31,632 nucleotides of DNA, from IMG/VR virus record IMGVR_UViG_3300032286_001144, positions 1 through 31,632 of that record, one strand, 5' to 3'. Positions within the stretch are counted from its first letter, which is position 1. Each line of letters opens with the position of its first letter. The DNA is from a virus. Position numbers and translations under genes: made by a program. Shown here one piece after another: positions 7,600 to 16,917 of this stretch. Below the pieces are notes generated by a model that saw nothing but the letters and a program-made list of their open reading frames with translations, was not told the DNA's origin and ran no database searches.

Positions 7600-7631
7600 A
7601 ATTAAGTTCCGTAATTAAGTGGATTTTATGT

Positions 7632-9578
7632 TTGATCGGCGGTCTGCCTTTGCTGCAGACGCTTTCGATCACATTTACAGGATCGCCTATTCCTTTCGGA
7701 AAATTGCAATTTCCTCCAAAGGGATTAGCGGAGCTGTTCAAGAAAATTAAGGAAGTTATCCAGAAGGGTAAGGACCTGATGGACATGCTCAAGCAGGAAT
7801 TCGTCAATCCCATAAAGCAAAATCTAGACGAAGTAAAGGCTAAATTGGACGCTCTCACAGCAAATAATTTCCAAGGTCTCAAAGATTCTCTTCCTGCTGT
7901 ATTTAATGATGCAAGAGAAAATGTGGTAGCTGCCAGAAACCAATTGATGGGTATCGTAGGAAGCGCCAGCACTGCTACAGACCAAAAGTTTTTAGGGATG
8001 AATATCGGCGATCTAAGCACTCTTGGTGCCACGCTTTATGAGGCTCACAAAGCCTTTGACAACCACACTAGCGAGATATCGGGTGTAGCAAATAATGATA
8101 AAGCATATACATTTGAGCGTTTGTACGGAGAACCGACTATTCCGTATACAACAGTTACAGTATATGGCGGAGATACGATTATTGAGCCGAGCCTTACCGC
8201 GATAAATTATCCTATCATCAATATCGGCGAATTGGTGGTAGTTAACTCTCAAACCAGAAGAGTAACAGGTAAGATTTATGATGTGCACCCAACTGGAACA
8301 GTTTCTATTGATACTTCGGCTAATAGCAGTAGACTTGCAACATCTTCTCTTGTTTTCCTAAATCTTGCAAATGTATTGCTAGAAACAGGCGGTGGTGGTA
8401 TTGTTAAACTATCGCCGAACATGTACATCAATGTCAACTCAGAAATACGACAGGTCAATACCATTAACGCAATGGGAGATTATTTGACCGTTTATCACCC
8501 ATTCAAGTACTCAGCTACAAGTGTTGTACTGAATAAAGAAGTCGGGTTAAACGTCAATACTGCTTTTGCAAGTACTATTACGGCTCAAATTAAGCACAGA
8601 ACACCATACATGGCAAATAGTTTGTGCCTCGACAACATCATTACAGGAAATGGCACAACGTTTACCTCTAGCCTAAGTCCAGGCGACAAGATCTATTATG
8701 ACAACAGAGAATTTTATGTTGTTTCACTTACCAACACCAGAATTGAAGTTGATGATGTCCTTAAGAAACGCGAAAATGTAGTAATCTATAAGGTTACTGA
8801 GGAAACTCCGCTGTATAAGTTGACAGAATCTAATGGTCCAGAAGATATCCTTGGCTTGTTCTCGAATATTGACCAATTGACAGGTACGGTAGGGGCGAAC
8901 ATCACTAGCGATCTAACTACCAGATATCGCTCATCAGATGGAACCTATTACACTATTAATGCTTCTTCGCCGAAAGATCTAACTACTTCTCTACAAAGAA
9001 ATGATCTAAACGCTAAAACTTCTCAAGTTTTGCAAACACTCATGGATAGACTGCAAGATGACGCTATTCGAAATCTAACCGAAAGTGATTTGGTTCAAGA
9101 GATTAATGATATTAAAAATGAAGTTAATGCAATTAAGAACGAATTAAATGATGCTATCAAGAAAGATCTTGCAGCTATCAATGCCGTAAAGGGTTTGTTG
9201 TCTGGACTTTTGAAACTATTCGTTGTTTCTTGTTCTAAGAAGAAGAAAAAAGACAACAACACCTCTTCTGATGAGTTCTTAGACCTAATCTTAGCACCAA
9301 ACCCAATTAGACAGGGATGTGATGCTACAGAAAGCGATTTTATCGACATCTTAGATGATATTGACGCTGAGCACAACAATCCAGATATCGCGCAACCCGA
9401 TGTCGTACTACCAGACGACGGCATCGTCGATGATGATATTTTCTTGTCTGACGAACTCGAAAGCAATATTTACGGCGATGAACCCGAAGAAGAAGCGGGA
9501 CCTGTTGCCGATATCATTATTGACGATGAGCCTGTTGTATTGCCGCCAACGCCAGATCCATGCAGTCAACCTTGCTAA
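7632..9578 (+). CDS. 648-aa coiled-coil virion protein of unknown function
   Basis: The reading frame is open from 7575 and contains no ATG near its beginning; TTG at 7632 is the first reasonable start (product IGGLPLLQTLSITF...). An ATG lies 4 nt earlier at 7628 but in another frame. Residues about 30-100 and 460-530 look helical or coiled-coil (KKIKEVIQKGKDLMDMLKQE; LVQEINDIKNEVNAIKNELN), and about 150-420 is beta-rich with repeated hydrophobic strands. A KKKKK cluster at about 538-543 precedes a strongly acidic tail (many Asp/Glu) that ends in PPTPDPCSQPC. Its place between gp5 and gp25 suggests a baseplate or tail-hub component. I cannot assign it to a T4 protein; the coiled coils leave a scaffold or fibre-like role open. 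Confidence 0.65.
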   Translation: MIGGLPLLQTLSITFTGSPIPFGKLQFPPKGLAELFKKIKEVIQKGKDLMDMLKQEFVNPIKQNLDEVKAKLDALTANNFQGLKDSLPAVFNDARENVVAARNQLMGIVGSASTATDQKFLGMNIGDLSTLGATLYEAHKAFDNHTSEISGVANNDKAYTFERLYGEPTIPYTTVTVYGGDTIIEPSLTAINYPIINIGELVVVNSQTRRVTGKIYDVHPTGTVSIDTSANSSRLATSSLVFLNLANVLLETGGGGIVKLSPNMYINVNSEIRQVNTINAMGDYLTVYHPFKYSATSVVLNKEVGLNVNTAFASTITAQIKHRTPYMANSLCLDNIITGNGTTFTSSLSPGDKIYYDNREFYVVSLTNTRIEVDDVLKKRENVVIYKVTEETPLYKLTESNGPEDILGLFSNIDQLTGTVGANITSDLTTRYRSSDGTYYTINASSPKDLTTSLQRNDLNAKTSQVLQTLMDRLQDDAIRNLTESDLVQEINDIKNEVNAIKNELNDAIKKDLAAINAVKGLLSGLLKLFVVSCSKKKKKDNNTSSDEFLDLILAPNPIRQGCDATESDFIDILDDIDAEHNNPDIAQPDVVLPDDGIVDDDIFLSDELESNIYGDEPEEEAGPVADIIIDDEPVVLPPTPDPCSQPC

Positions 9579-9583
9579 ATAAG
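9576..9583 (+). promoter_or_regulatory. Degenerate late box TAAATAAG at a stop codon, upstream of gp25
   Basis: The stop of the 648-aa gene reads GCTAAATAAG, holding the TAAATA core of the T4 late promoter but lacking the ATA start of the box. It lies 22 bp before the gp25 ATG, whose Shine-Dalgarno (AAAGGTAG) follows. The same octamer TAAATAAG occurs at the stop before the 968-aa gene. Confidence 0.25.
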
Positions 9584-9604
9584 TAGAATTTAAAAGGTAG
9601 ATAG

Positions 9605-9997
9605 ATGGCACTAGAAACTCGTGTTTACAAAGATCTTGACTTAAATCTTTCCGCTCATCCTGTGACGAAAGATGTAGTCAAGCGCACGGGTAATGCAGCC
9701 ATTATCGGTGCGCTGAAGAATTTAATTTTGACGAATTTTTACGAAAAACCATTTAGCCCAACTTATGGTTCTCGCGTTCGTGGGTTGCTGTTTGAAGATG
9801 TTTCCTTCATTACCGCGAATGCGATGGAAACTGAAATTAGAAATAGTGTCGAAAATTTTGAGCCTCGTGTTGGAATTGATATTGTCAGAGTTCAAGCTGA
9901 CCCTGAAGGTAATGGTTACAATGTGACTATACGATTTTACATCAACAATTTAGAGCAACCAGTCACTATTACCATGTTTCTAGAAAAGGTACGCTGA
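9605..9997 (+). CDS. gp25: Baseplate wedge protein gp25
   Basis: A 130-aa homologue of T4 gp25 (132 aa), the small wedge protein that with gp6 and gp53 joins wedge to hub and sheath. The family signature is clear: VYKDLDLNLSAHPVTKDVVK at the N-terminus, FEKPFSP-like (here FYEKPFSPTYGSRVRGLLFE) in the middle, and NFEPRVGI, the conserved EPR motif also found in the T6SS homologue TssE. The start has AAAGGTAG upstream. The stop TGA overlaps the gp6 ATG (TGATG), so the two are translationally coupled, matching their partnership in the inner baseplate. Confidence 0.93.
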   Translation: MALETRVYKDLDLNLSAHPVTKDVVKRTGNAAIIGALKNLILTNFYEKPFSPTYGSRVRGLLFEDVSFITANAMETEIRNSVENFEPRVGIDIVRVQADPEGNGYNVTIRFYINNLEQPVTITMFLEKVR

Positions 9998-12069
9998 TGG
10001 CAAATATAGACCAAAAACTGACTATCTCTGAGTTAGACTTTAACGATATTAAATCTAACCTTAAGAATTTTCTTAGAGACCAGTCTGAATTTAGCGACTT
10101 TGACTTCGAAGCTGCAGGTATTAATGTTCTCCTAGACATCTTAGCCTATAATACACACTACAATGCTTTCTACCTGAACATGGTCGCAAATGAAATGTTT
10201 ATGGATACTGCTCTTTTGCGCGATTCCGTAGTTTCTCATGCTAAGACTTTAGGTTATGTTCCAACATCGTCAACAGCAGCTCGCGCTACGGTTGATTTAG
10301 AAATCTATCGTTCAGCGGGTAGCGCACAAGCAAGCCTCACACTACCAAAATACACAAAATTTCAATCTTCTGTATTAGACGGCGGTACTTCTTACACATT
10401 CATAAACAAAGATGCTGTTGTCGGTAATTACGATGAAACCTGCGGAAGATTTTGCTTCCACAACCTTTACATCTATCAAGGTCAACCAGTAAGTTACACA
10501 TTTACATACGACGCTACCAGCAATATAAATCAAACTTTTGAACTTCCAGATACTGGAATTGATACTGGAACATTGCAAGTTATTGTACAAGAATCCTCAA
10601 CCAGCGTCAGAATAGAAACATTTACTCTTTCTACAGATGCCACAACAGTTACTTCTAACTCTGCGATTTTCTATATCCAAGAAAGCCGCAATGGAAAGTA
10701 TTCGATCTACTTTGGTGATGATATTATTGGTAAGAAGCTGGTTAACGGAAACGTCGTCATCGTTTCTTATGTAAAAACGGATGGTGCTGCGGCAAATAAA
10801 GCCAATTCATTTACCCTTGCAGAAACAGTTGGTGGGTTTTCTTCTTCTGTGATCTATCCTGTTGCTGCAGCGAGTGGCGGCGCTTTGCCTGAGAGTGTAG
10901 AAAGAATTCGTTTTTCTGCTTCAAAATTTTATACTTCAAGCGGAAGAGGTGTAACAGCTGACGACATTGCTGCTCTTATCAATCAAAAGTATCCATACTT
11001 TGACTCTGTTACCGTATGGGGCGGCGACGAGAACGATCCACCAGTCTACGGAAAAGTATTTGTTTCTGCGAAACCGACAGGTGGTTACGAGATTACAGAA
11101 GTCGAAAAGTCTTCTATCATTGCCGACATCATCAAGCCAATTTGCGTTGTTACTGTAACACCAGAGTTTGTAGATGTTGATTACAACTACATTAACATCT
11201 ACGCTAAGGTTTACTACGATCCAACCAAGACCTCTTTAAGCGCTGACGCTATTAAGAATGTTGCAAGAAACGCAATATTGACATATAAAGCAGCAGACCT
11301 TGATACATTTAACAGCAAATATAAACAATCTAGAATTTTGCGTACTATCGATGACTCGAATCTTGCGATCAACTATTCTGACGCAGATTGCACCATCGAA
11401 AAAAGAATTGTGCCAGCTCTGAGTGCTACTAGAAATTATAAATTAGATTACGGTACTCCGTTAGCGAGAGAAGATTCTAAGTATAGAATTTCGTCTTCTC
11501 CTGCATATACTCAATATGATGAAGACGGCGTTTTGCGTAACTGTTTCTTAGAAGAAACTCCTGGATCCTCTTCTGGAGTTGAATCTATTACTGTGGTTGA
11601 TGCTACCAATACATATGAATCAATACCTTCTATCGTAATTTCAGGCGATGGTATTGGTGCTAATGCATATCCAGTTGTTGTTAATGGTAAGATTACAAAA
11701 ATTGTCGTAGATAATCCAGGCTTTGACTATAAGTCTGCAACAGCACAACTCTACTATCAAGGCGATCTAGATACAACAGCAAAGTTTAATGCATTCGTAC
11801 AAAACAGATATGGCGTTATTCGTAGTTTCTACTTCAACAATAACAACATTAAAACAATTATGGACGCTACAGCAGGGTCGGTTGATTACAATATAGGTAA
11901 GATCGTTCTAAATGGATTTGCTCCCGTCGGCATTTCAGATGCGTCAAGAACCTTAAAAGTAATCGCTCGCCCTGAGAATCATAATTTCGAATCTTCTAGA
12001 AACAAAATTATAACTATTGACGAAGAAGCTGCTAATTCTATCAATATTGAAGTCATAGTATCTCAATAA
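9997..12069 (+). CDS. gp6: Baseplate wedge protein gp6
   Basis: A 690-aa homologue of T4 gp6 (660 aa), whose dimers form the continuous ring of the inner baseplate. The N-terminus is highly typical (LDFNDIKSNLKNFLRDQSEF, AAGINVLLDILAYNTHYNAF, YLNMVANEMFMDTALLRDSV, LGYVP). The central part has the baseplate-J-like region with VERIRFSASKFYTSSGRGVT and ALINQKYPYFDSVTVWGGDE. Residues about 528-590 hold a GGxGY/P-type beta module (SIPSIVISGDGIGANAYPVV) also found in other proteins of this window. The C-terminus ends NHNFESSRNKIITID. The start overlaps gp25 and the stop overlaps the next gene as TAATG. Confidence 0.92.
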   Translation: MANIDQKLTISELDFNDIKSNLKNFLRDQSEFSDFDFEAAGINVLLDILAYNTHYNAFYLNMVANEMFMDTALLRDSVVSHAKTLGYVPTSSTAARATVDLEIYRSAGSAQASLTLPKYTKFQSSVLDGGTSYTFINKDAVVGNYDETCGRFCFHNLYIYQGQPVSYTFTYDATSNINQTFELPDTGIDTGTLQVIVQESSTSVRIETFTLSTDATTVTSNSAIFYIQESRNGKYSIYFGDDIIGKKLVNGNVVIVSYVKTDGAAANKANSFTLAETVGGFSSSVIYPVAAASGGALPESVERIRFSASKFYTSSGRGVTADDIAALINQKYPYFDSVTVWGGDENDPPVYGKVFVSAKPTGGYEITEVEKSSIIADIIKPICVVTVTPEFVDVDYNYINIYAKVYYDPTKTSLSADAIKNVARNAILTYKAADLDTFNSKYKQSRILRTIDDSNLAINYSDADCTIEKRIVPALSATRNYKLDYGTPLAREDSKYRISSSPAYTQYDEDGVLRNCFLEETPGSSSGVESITVVDATNTYESIPSIVISGDGIGANAYPVVVNGKITKIVVDNPGFDYKSATAQLYYQGDLDTTAKFNAFVQNRYGVIRSFYFNNNNIKTIMDATAGSVDYNIGKIVLNGFAPVGISDASRTLKVIARPENHNFESSRNKIITIDEEAANSINIEVIVSQ

Positions 12070-15000
12070 TGTACGCAAATAATTTTACATCAAGTCTTGT
12101 AAATAGACAGCTCCCTGAGTTTGTAAGAACAGAACATCCTAAATTTGTTTCCTTACTCGAAAAATACTACGAGTATATGGAACAAACTGATAAGACCATG
12201 TATGCCTCGAAGCATATTCCTGATTACATGGACCTAGATACTACTAGAGCAGATCTTCTCAGCTATTTTAAAACTAAAGTAATTCCAAGTTTCCCAGAAG
12301 AAACTTCGCTTTCTAAAGAAAAGATAATGAAAGCAGCGAGAGATTTCTACGCCAAGAAGGGAACACCTGATGGGTTTAAGTTTCTCTTTCGTGTATTGTA
12401 CAAACAGGAAATTGAGATCTACTTTCCTAAAGAAGATATTTTTCGTGCGTCAGATGGTAAGTGGCAACTACCACAATCTTTAAGAATTTCAGTAACAGAT
12501 ACGTCTGATGCAGTTCTAGGTGGAAATGTAAATGTATTTTTCTCGACTAGCAATTCGAATACATCTGCGATTGTAGTTGCAAATGGTATTAATTTCGTCA
12601 GTGAAGGCATCGATGCTAATTCATACATTCGAATCAATGGTGTTAAAAGAAAAGTAATTAATTCCGCTTCTTCGCAACTTATTGTTGATGTTCCTTTTCC
12701 AAGCAATGACCGAAACGTCAATAATCAAATTTATGACAGTGAAACACTTTATAAAGTTACACTTAGCCCATATGACAGCTTTGACTTTAATCTCATAGAA
12801 AGAAGAAAGGGATATGGAAGTATTTCTAAAACTTCTTGCATTATCGAAAGCGCAGTTCGTACAGTTGACAGAGACACTGGGCGCGATATTGTTGAGATAT
12901 ACATCTCTAATGTCAGAAAACCTTTTGAGAATAATGAAAACTTAGTAGTCGACTACATTGATCCAACTACAAATACGACGGCAACTTTCTCTTCTCAAAT
13001 TATTTCTTTGATATCTAATGTATACTTGACGAGAAATAGATTTGGCGTTGTGCAAAGCGGCGCGCGATACAAATTTGGCGATCCTGTAGTATTTTTTGGT
13101 GGACTAAACCCAACTTCTGATGAAGCAGTTAAAGCGGTCGCTACCGTACAAAACGTATCCTCTGGTTTCTTAGATTACGTTACATTAGAAACCCCAGGAT
13201 ATTTCTTTCGCGATTGGTCAAATTCTATTGTTCAAATTGAAAACAATACAGGTGTTGGTGCGAACCTAATCATCGACGCTATCTGGGAAGACGGTGGCGC
13301 TAACTCTGCATCTTTCTCGTTTAACATTGACACGATTTACGATAAGCTCGGGATAGCATTAAATGCAGCAGACTACGGATTTGATACTGCGGGTACAACG
13401 ACGGCATCTAGTACTATAGCCAGTGCACTGACTTATGACTCATATACTCTTGGTAAAATTCGATTATTGACACTAGTCAACAGAGGTTCGTTTTACGAAA
13501 CTGTACCAACTTTTGACCCGATTTCAGTACATGATACAGACTATACTGAGTTGAATGGTGGATTTTTTAAAATACCTAAAAATGCAATGAGTAACTATAA
13601 TCCAATTTTGAAAACTATTCAGTTGGATGGTGCGAATTCAAGTTATAGTACAACCAGCGGAATGTACACTGGTGCAAGACTATTTATTGAGGCTTCTACA
13701 AGCAGTGCGCACTATGTTAATATTGTTGATTATGTCGTAGTTAATAACGGTGGAACGTACACTAAAACACTATATCTTGAGGATGCATTTGAAACGAATA
13801 TTACCGCAACTAACGCCCAAAACTTTAAATATTATATGGACTTTAGATCTGATGTAAGAAGTACAGGTAGATTAGGGTTTGTCAAAGTAGATGTTGCGGG
13901 GACTGGATATTCTGGAACAGATAAAGTTAAATTTATTGGAACGGGTTATGATGGAGTTGGATCAGTTACTGTTAACGGTTCTGGTGGCATCACAGCCGTA
14001 AGCCTTACTGGTGGTGCTAACAGCAGAGGCGAAGGTTATGTTGCCCGTCCAACTTGTGTTGTTTATAAATCTGATGGAACTACCCCGAGCGATGGAACTG
14101 GTGCTGTATTAACTGCTTATACATTGAGTGACGGCGAATCTATGGTCGCTGCAACTACGGGTATCGGCGAAATTCAGTCTTTCAATATTATAAACAGAGG
14201 TTACGACTACATCAGCGCGCCTCTTGTTTCTTTAAAAGTTGCAGATTTCTTAACGGACAATTTACCTTCTGCTGCAATTGTTGTTGCAGGCGATTCTATT
14301 TGGCAGGGAGGAGTTACAAACGTTGGTGCTATTTTTCAGGCTACCATCGATGAAATTTATAGACCAAACCCAACAACTTCTGTAATTCGTGTGTTCAATT
14401 ACAACGGAACAGTTGACCTAAATTTACCATTTAAGGTCAATACGGCAACGCAAAACATTACATGCAATCTTTATAAAACTAATACTAGCATTTCGTTTAA
14501 TGGTATTAACCCAGCATCTCCGCGACTTTATCCTTTCTTCTACGGAAATGGATTAGCAAAAGCAAATGCTGAGTTTTCAAGCGGACTAATTCGATACAAC
14601 GGATACTACTTAAATACAGATGGTCATGTTAGTGCAGATAAGAAGTTGCAAAATAAAGACTACTATCACAATTTCTCGTATGAAATTCAGTCAGAAAAGC
14701 CACTAAACGAATATAAGAAGACTATGTATGACGTAGCGCATCCAGCTGGAATGCAAATGTTGTCGAAGTATGTTATGAACGACAAATTGACGTTTAGCAT
14801 GAATTCAGAAAGCCAACTTGATACATCATCTAATCCAGTTAGTTCATCTTCAGTAATAAGAACAGTTTCGTCAAGTTACACTCACGCTAACGTGACATTC
14901 TCAGGATCAGTTGACGGAGTTTCAGTAGGCGACTATGTCGTCATAAATAGCTCGGGTACTGAACAAAAGCAATATGTTAAGAAGATAACTTCAACGATTA

Positions 15001-15308
15001 GCGCAACTAGATTTGGTATTGAAAGTGCGATTGGTGGGTTAGGTGATGGAAGGTTGACAACAACTGCAGGCAGTTCTTCTGTAAAAATTACTGGCAATAC
15101 TTATCCTGTATCTGATAGTTTGTCGGATGGAAATGTAATTGAATTTTATTTGAGTGGCTCAACAGTAACTGAAACTATTGCAACTAGCGGAATTTCTGGT
15201 AATACAATAACTCTAACATCTACTGTTGCATCTTCTTCAAATAACCTCGCCTTCTTCGTTAGACCGTCATATAGTGGGGTCGACGCTCTTATTATTAAGA
15301 CAATTTAA
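12069..15308 (+). CDS. Large baseplate wedge protein in the gp7 position
   Basis: A 1079-aa protein placed exactly where T4 has gp7 (1032 aa), between gp6 and gp8, and of similar length. The N-terminal region (LPEFVRTEHPKFVSLLEKYY, EYMEQTDK; then KAARDFYAKKGTPDGFKFLF, RVLYKQEIEIYFPKEDI) is typical of a virion protein of T4-like marine phages that follows gp6. I do not see clear sequence identity to T4 gp7, so the equivalence rests on position and size. The middle and C-terminal thirds are beta-rich with several GGxGY/P modules (DVAGTGYSGTDKVKFIGTGY; GANSRGEGYVARPTCVVYKS; IINRGYDYISAPLVSLKV). Residues about 875-905 (KPLNEYKKTMYDVAHPAGMQ) look like a conserved family motif. Its stop lies 15 nt before the gp8 start. 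Confidence 0.75.
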   Translation: MYANNFTSSLVNRQLPEFVRTEHPKFVSLLEKYYEYMEQTDKTMYASKHIPDYMDLDTTRADLLSYFKTKVIPSFPEETSLSKEKIMKAARDFYAKKGTPDGFKFLFRVLYKQEIEIYFPKEDIFRASDGKWQLPQSLRISVTDTSDAVLGGNVNVFFSTSNSNTSAIVVANGINFVSEGIDANSYIRINGVKRKVINSASSQLIVDVPFPSNDRNVNNQIYDSETLYKVTLSPYDSFDFNLIERRKGYGSISKTSCIIESAVRTVDRDTGRDIVEIYISNVRKPFENNENLVVDYIDPTTNTTATFSSQIISLISNVYLTRNRFGVVQSGARYKFGDPVVFFGGLNPTSDEAVKAVATVQNVSSGFLDYVTLETPGYFFRDWSNSIVQIENNTGVGANLIIDAIWEDGGANSASFSFNIDTIYDKLGIALNAADYGFDTAGTTTASSTIASALTYDSYTLGKIRLLTLVNRGSFYETVPTFDPISVHDTDYTELNGGFFKIPKNAMSNYNPILKTIQLDGANSSYSTTSGMYTGARLFIEASTSSAHYVNIVDYVVVNNGGTYTKTLYLEDAFETNITATNAQNFKYYMDFRSDVRSTGRLGFVKVDVAGTGYSGTDKVKFIGTGYDGVGSVTVNGSGGITAVSLTGGANSRGEGYVARPTCVVYKSDGTTPSDGTGAVLTAYTLSDGESMVAATTGIGEIQSFNIINRGYDYISAPLVSLKVADFLTDNLPSAAIVVAGDSIWQGGVTNVGAIFQATIDEIYRPNPTTSVIRVFNYNGTVDLNLPFKVNTATQNITCNLYKTNTSISFNGINPASPRLYPFFYGNGLAKANAEFSSGLIRYNGYYLNTDGHVSADKKLQNKDYYHNFSYEIQSEKPLNEYKKTMYDVAHPAGMQMLSKYVMNDKLTFSMNSESQLDTSSNPVSSSSVIRTVSSSYTHANVTFSGSVDGVSVGDYVVINSSGTEQKQYVKKITSTISATRFGIESAIGGLGDGRLTTTAGSSSVKITGNTYPVSDSLSDGNVIEFYLSGSTVTETIATSGISGNTITLTSTVASSSNNLAFFVRPSYSGVDALIIKTI
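14942..14949 (+). promoter_or_regulatory. Late-promoter-like CATAAATA box near the end of the gp7-position gene
   Basis: CATAAATA matches seven of eight bases of the T4 late core and lies about 375 bp before gp8 inside coding sequence. It could be fortuitous; it is listed because other boxes of this form sit in similar places near gene ends. Confidence 0.2.
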
Positions 15309-15323
15309 TCAAATGGGCAAAAA

Positions 15324-16907
15324 ATGAACTCAATAATCACCAAAGACTTTGGCGTTTCTATAGCTGAAAATTTTGAGAACTCAATCTCAAACGGAATAGA
15401 TTTTGTTTATTTGATGATGGGCAGAGCTGCTGCTTGGCCATATGAAAACAATGTAGAAACTGTAGAATACCCATACGACACTACTGAATATAAAAACAGC
15501 GTTTTTAAGAACGGTATCATCTTAAAGAAAGTTACAGGAAGCGACATTCAACCCGTAATACCAAGAGTAGATTGGACTTCGGGCACATTATATGTCGCAT
15601 ATGACCAAACAAGAAATCTTTTTGCCAAAACAGCAACAACAGAAATTTTAGATCTTGGTGTTTCTATTAACGCAGGAACATTAGCAAAAGTAGACGCCAA
15701 CGTCGGTTTTGATTTAAATAACGAATTTCAAGTTGGCGATATTGTAAGAATAGGTGCGACAGAAAAAGAAGTTATTTACATCGATGTTGATGGCGAGTTT
15801 ATGAACGTCAACACCAGCTTCGGCTCTTCTATATCTGCGTTCGAACCAGCAACAGCATATAGAATTGACCCAGTATCAATACAATATTATGTCCGTAACA
15901 AGTACGACCAAGTATTCAAATGCTTATACAATAATGGATACGCCAGTTCTACATCTGAGCCAGAAATAACTGTGGGTGGTGAACTCCCAGAAAACCCATA
16001 TGTGCAAACAGCAGATGGATACAAATGGAAGTACATGTACACAATTCCAAGTGGTTTGAAGAAGAAATTTTTTACTACCAACTATATGCCTGTTCTACGC
16101 GACACAGTGGTCTACAATAATGCTGTCGACGGAAGAATCGACGTTGTACAAGTTACAGATGGCGGTACTGGATATTACAACGGTGGCACTGTTACTAATT
16201 ATCCAGTTGTAACAGTAAGTGGAGATGGAACTGATGCAACGGCTACTGTTGATATTGAAGACGGAGTTATCACCGAAGTCAATATTACCGACGGCGGCGC
16301 AGGTTATACAAATGCAGAATTTACTATCGTAGATCCTTTGCAACTAAACACAGGAACGCCAGCAACACTTAGAGCTGTAATAAGCCCTCAATATGGCCAT
16401 GGCGCAGATCCAGCAAGAGAATTAGGCGCATCATACTCTATGATTAGCGCAGATTTTCAAGGCACAGTTGAAGGATATCTCCCAACACCAACAGTAAACG
16501 ACGATTTTAGGCAGATAGCTCTAATCAGAAATCCAAAATTGGCCAATGGAATAATTGCTATTCAGTCAATTTATCCAATGTACACTAAAATGTTTGTCGA
16601 AAACAGAACTACTTTCGTTGCTGACGCAAATTTAGTTGTCGATGGCACCAACTTTACTTCTACAGTGTTGTTTTACGACACAGCTGAAGACGCTTTGTAT
16701 GTAAATAACGTACGAGGTGATGCAAATACTATCTTGACGTTACCGATAAAGCAAGAAAATGATGCAGCAATATATGCTCAGGTCTATACCGTTGAGAAAC
16801 CTAGTATAAATATTGCATCGGGTGAGATTTTGTACATCGAAAATCGCGCTGCAGTCACCAGAAACGCAAACCAAACAGAAACTGCCAAGATCGTTATCGA
16901 ATTTTAA
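15324..16907 (+). CDS. gp8: Baseplate wedge protein gp8
   Basis: A 527-aa homologue of T4 gp8 (334 aa), a wedge protein of the middle baseplate. Recognisable family parts: DFVYLMMGRAAAWPYENN near the N-terminus, QPVIPRVDWTSGTLYVAYDQ, YYVRNKYDQVFKCLYNNGYA, TADGYKWKYMYTIPSGLKKK, FQGTVEGYL-type sequence and the usual ending GEILYIENRAAVTRNANQTE then KIVIEF. The extra length over T4 is mostly a beta insert at about residues 265-370, including two GGxGY units (VTDGGTGYYNGG; ITDGGAGYTNAE). The Shine-Dalgarno is weak. The TAAGGG at the stop acts as the Shine-Dalgarno for the next gene. Confidence 0.9.
   Translation: MNSIITKDFGVSIAENFENSISNGIDFVYLMMGRAAAWPYENNVETVEYPYDTTEYKNSVFKNGIILKKVTGSDIQPVIPRVDWTSGTLYVAYDQTRNLFAKTATTEILDLGVSINAGTLAKVDANVGFDLNNEFQVGDIVRIGATEKEVIYIDVDGEFMNVNTSFGSSISAFEPATAYRIDPVSIQYYVRNKYDQVFKCLYNNGYASSTSEPEITVGGELPENPYVQTADGYKWKYMYTIPSGLKKKFFTTNYMPVLRDTVVYNNAVDGRIDVVQVTDGGTGYYNGGTVTNYPVVTVSGDGTDATATVDIEDGVITEVNITDGGAGYTNAEFTIVDPLQLNTGTPATLRAVISPQYGHGADPARELGASYSMISADFQGTVEGYLPTPTVNDDFRQIALIRNPKLANGIIAIQSIYPMYTKMFVENRTTFVADANLVVDGTNFTSTVLFYDTAEDALYVNNVRGDANTILTLPIKQENDAAIYAQVYTVEKPSINIASGEILYIENRAAVTRNANQTETAKIVIEF
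16805..16812 (+). promoter_or_regulatory. Perfect TATAAATA late-promoter core upstream of the 1313-aa gene
   Basis: TATAAATA is identical to the T4 late promoter core, which is read by the gp55 sigma-like protein without a -35 element. It lies inside the gp8 coding end, 105 bp before the start of the 1313-aa gene, so it would give a leader of about 95-100 nt. It is the only exact match I found in the window. Confidence 0.5.
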
Positions 16908-16917
16908 GGGTAAATAA

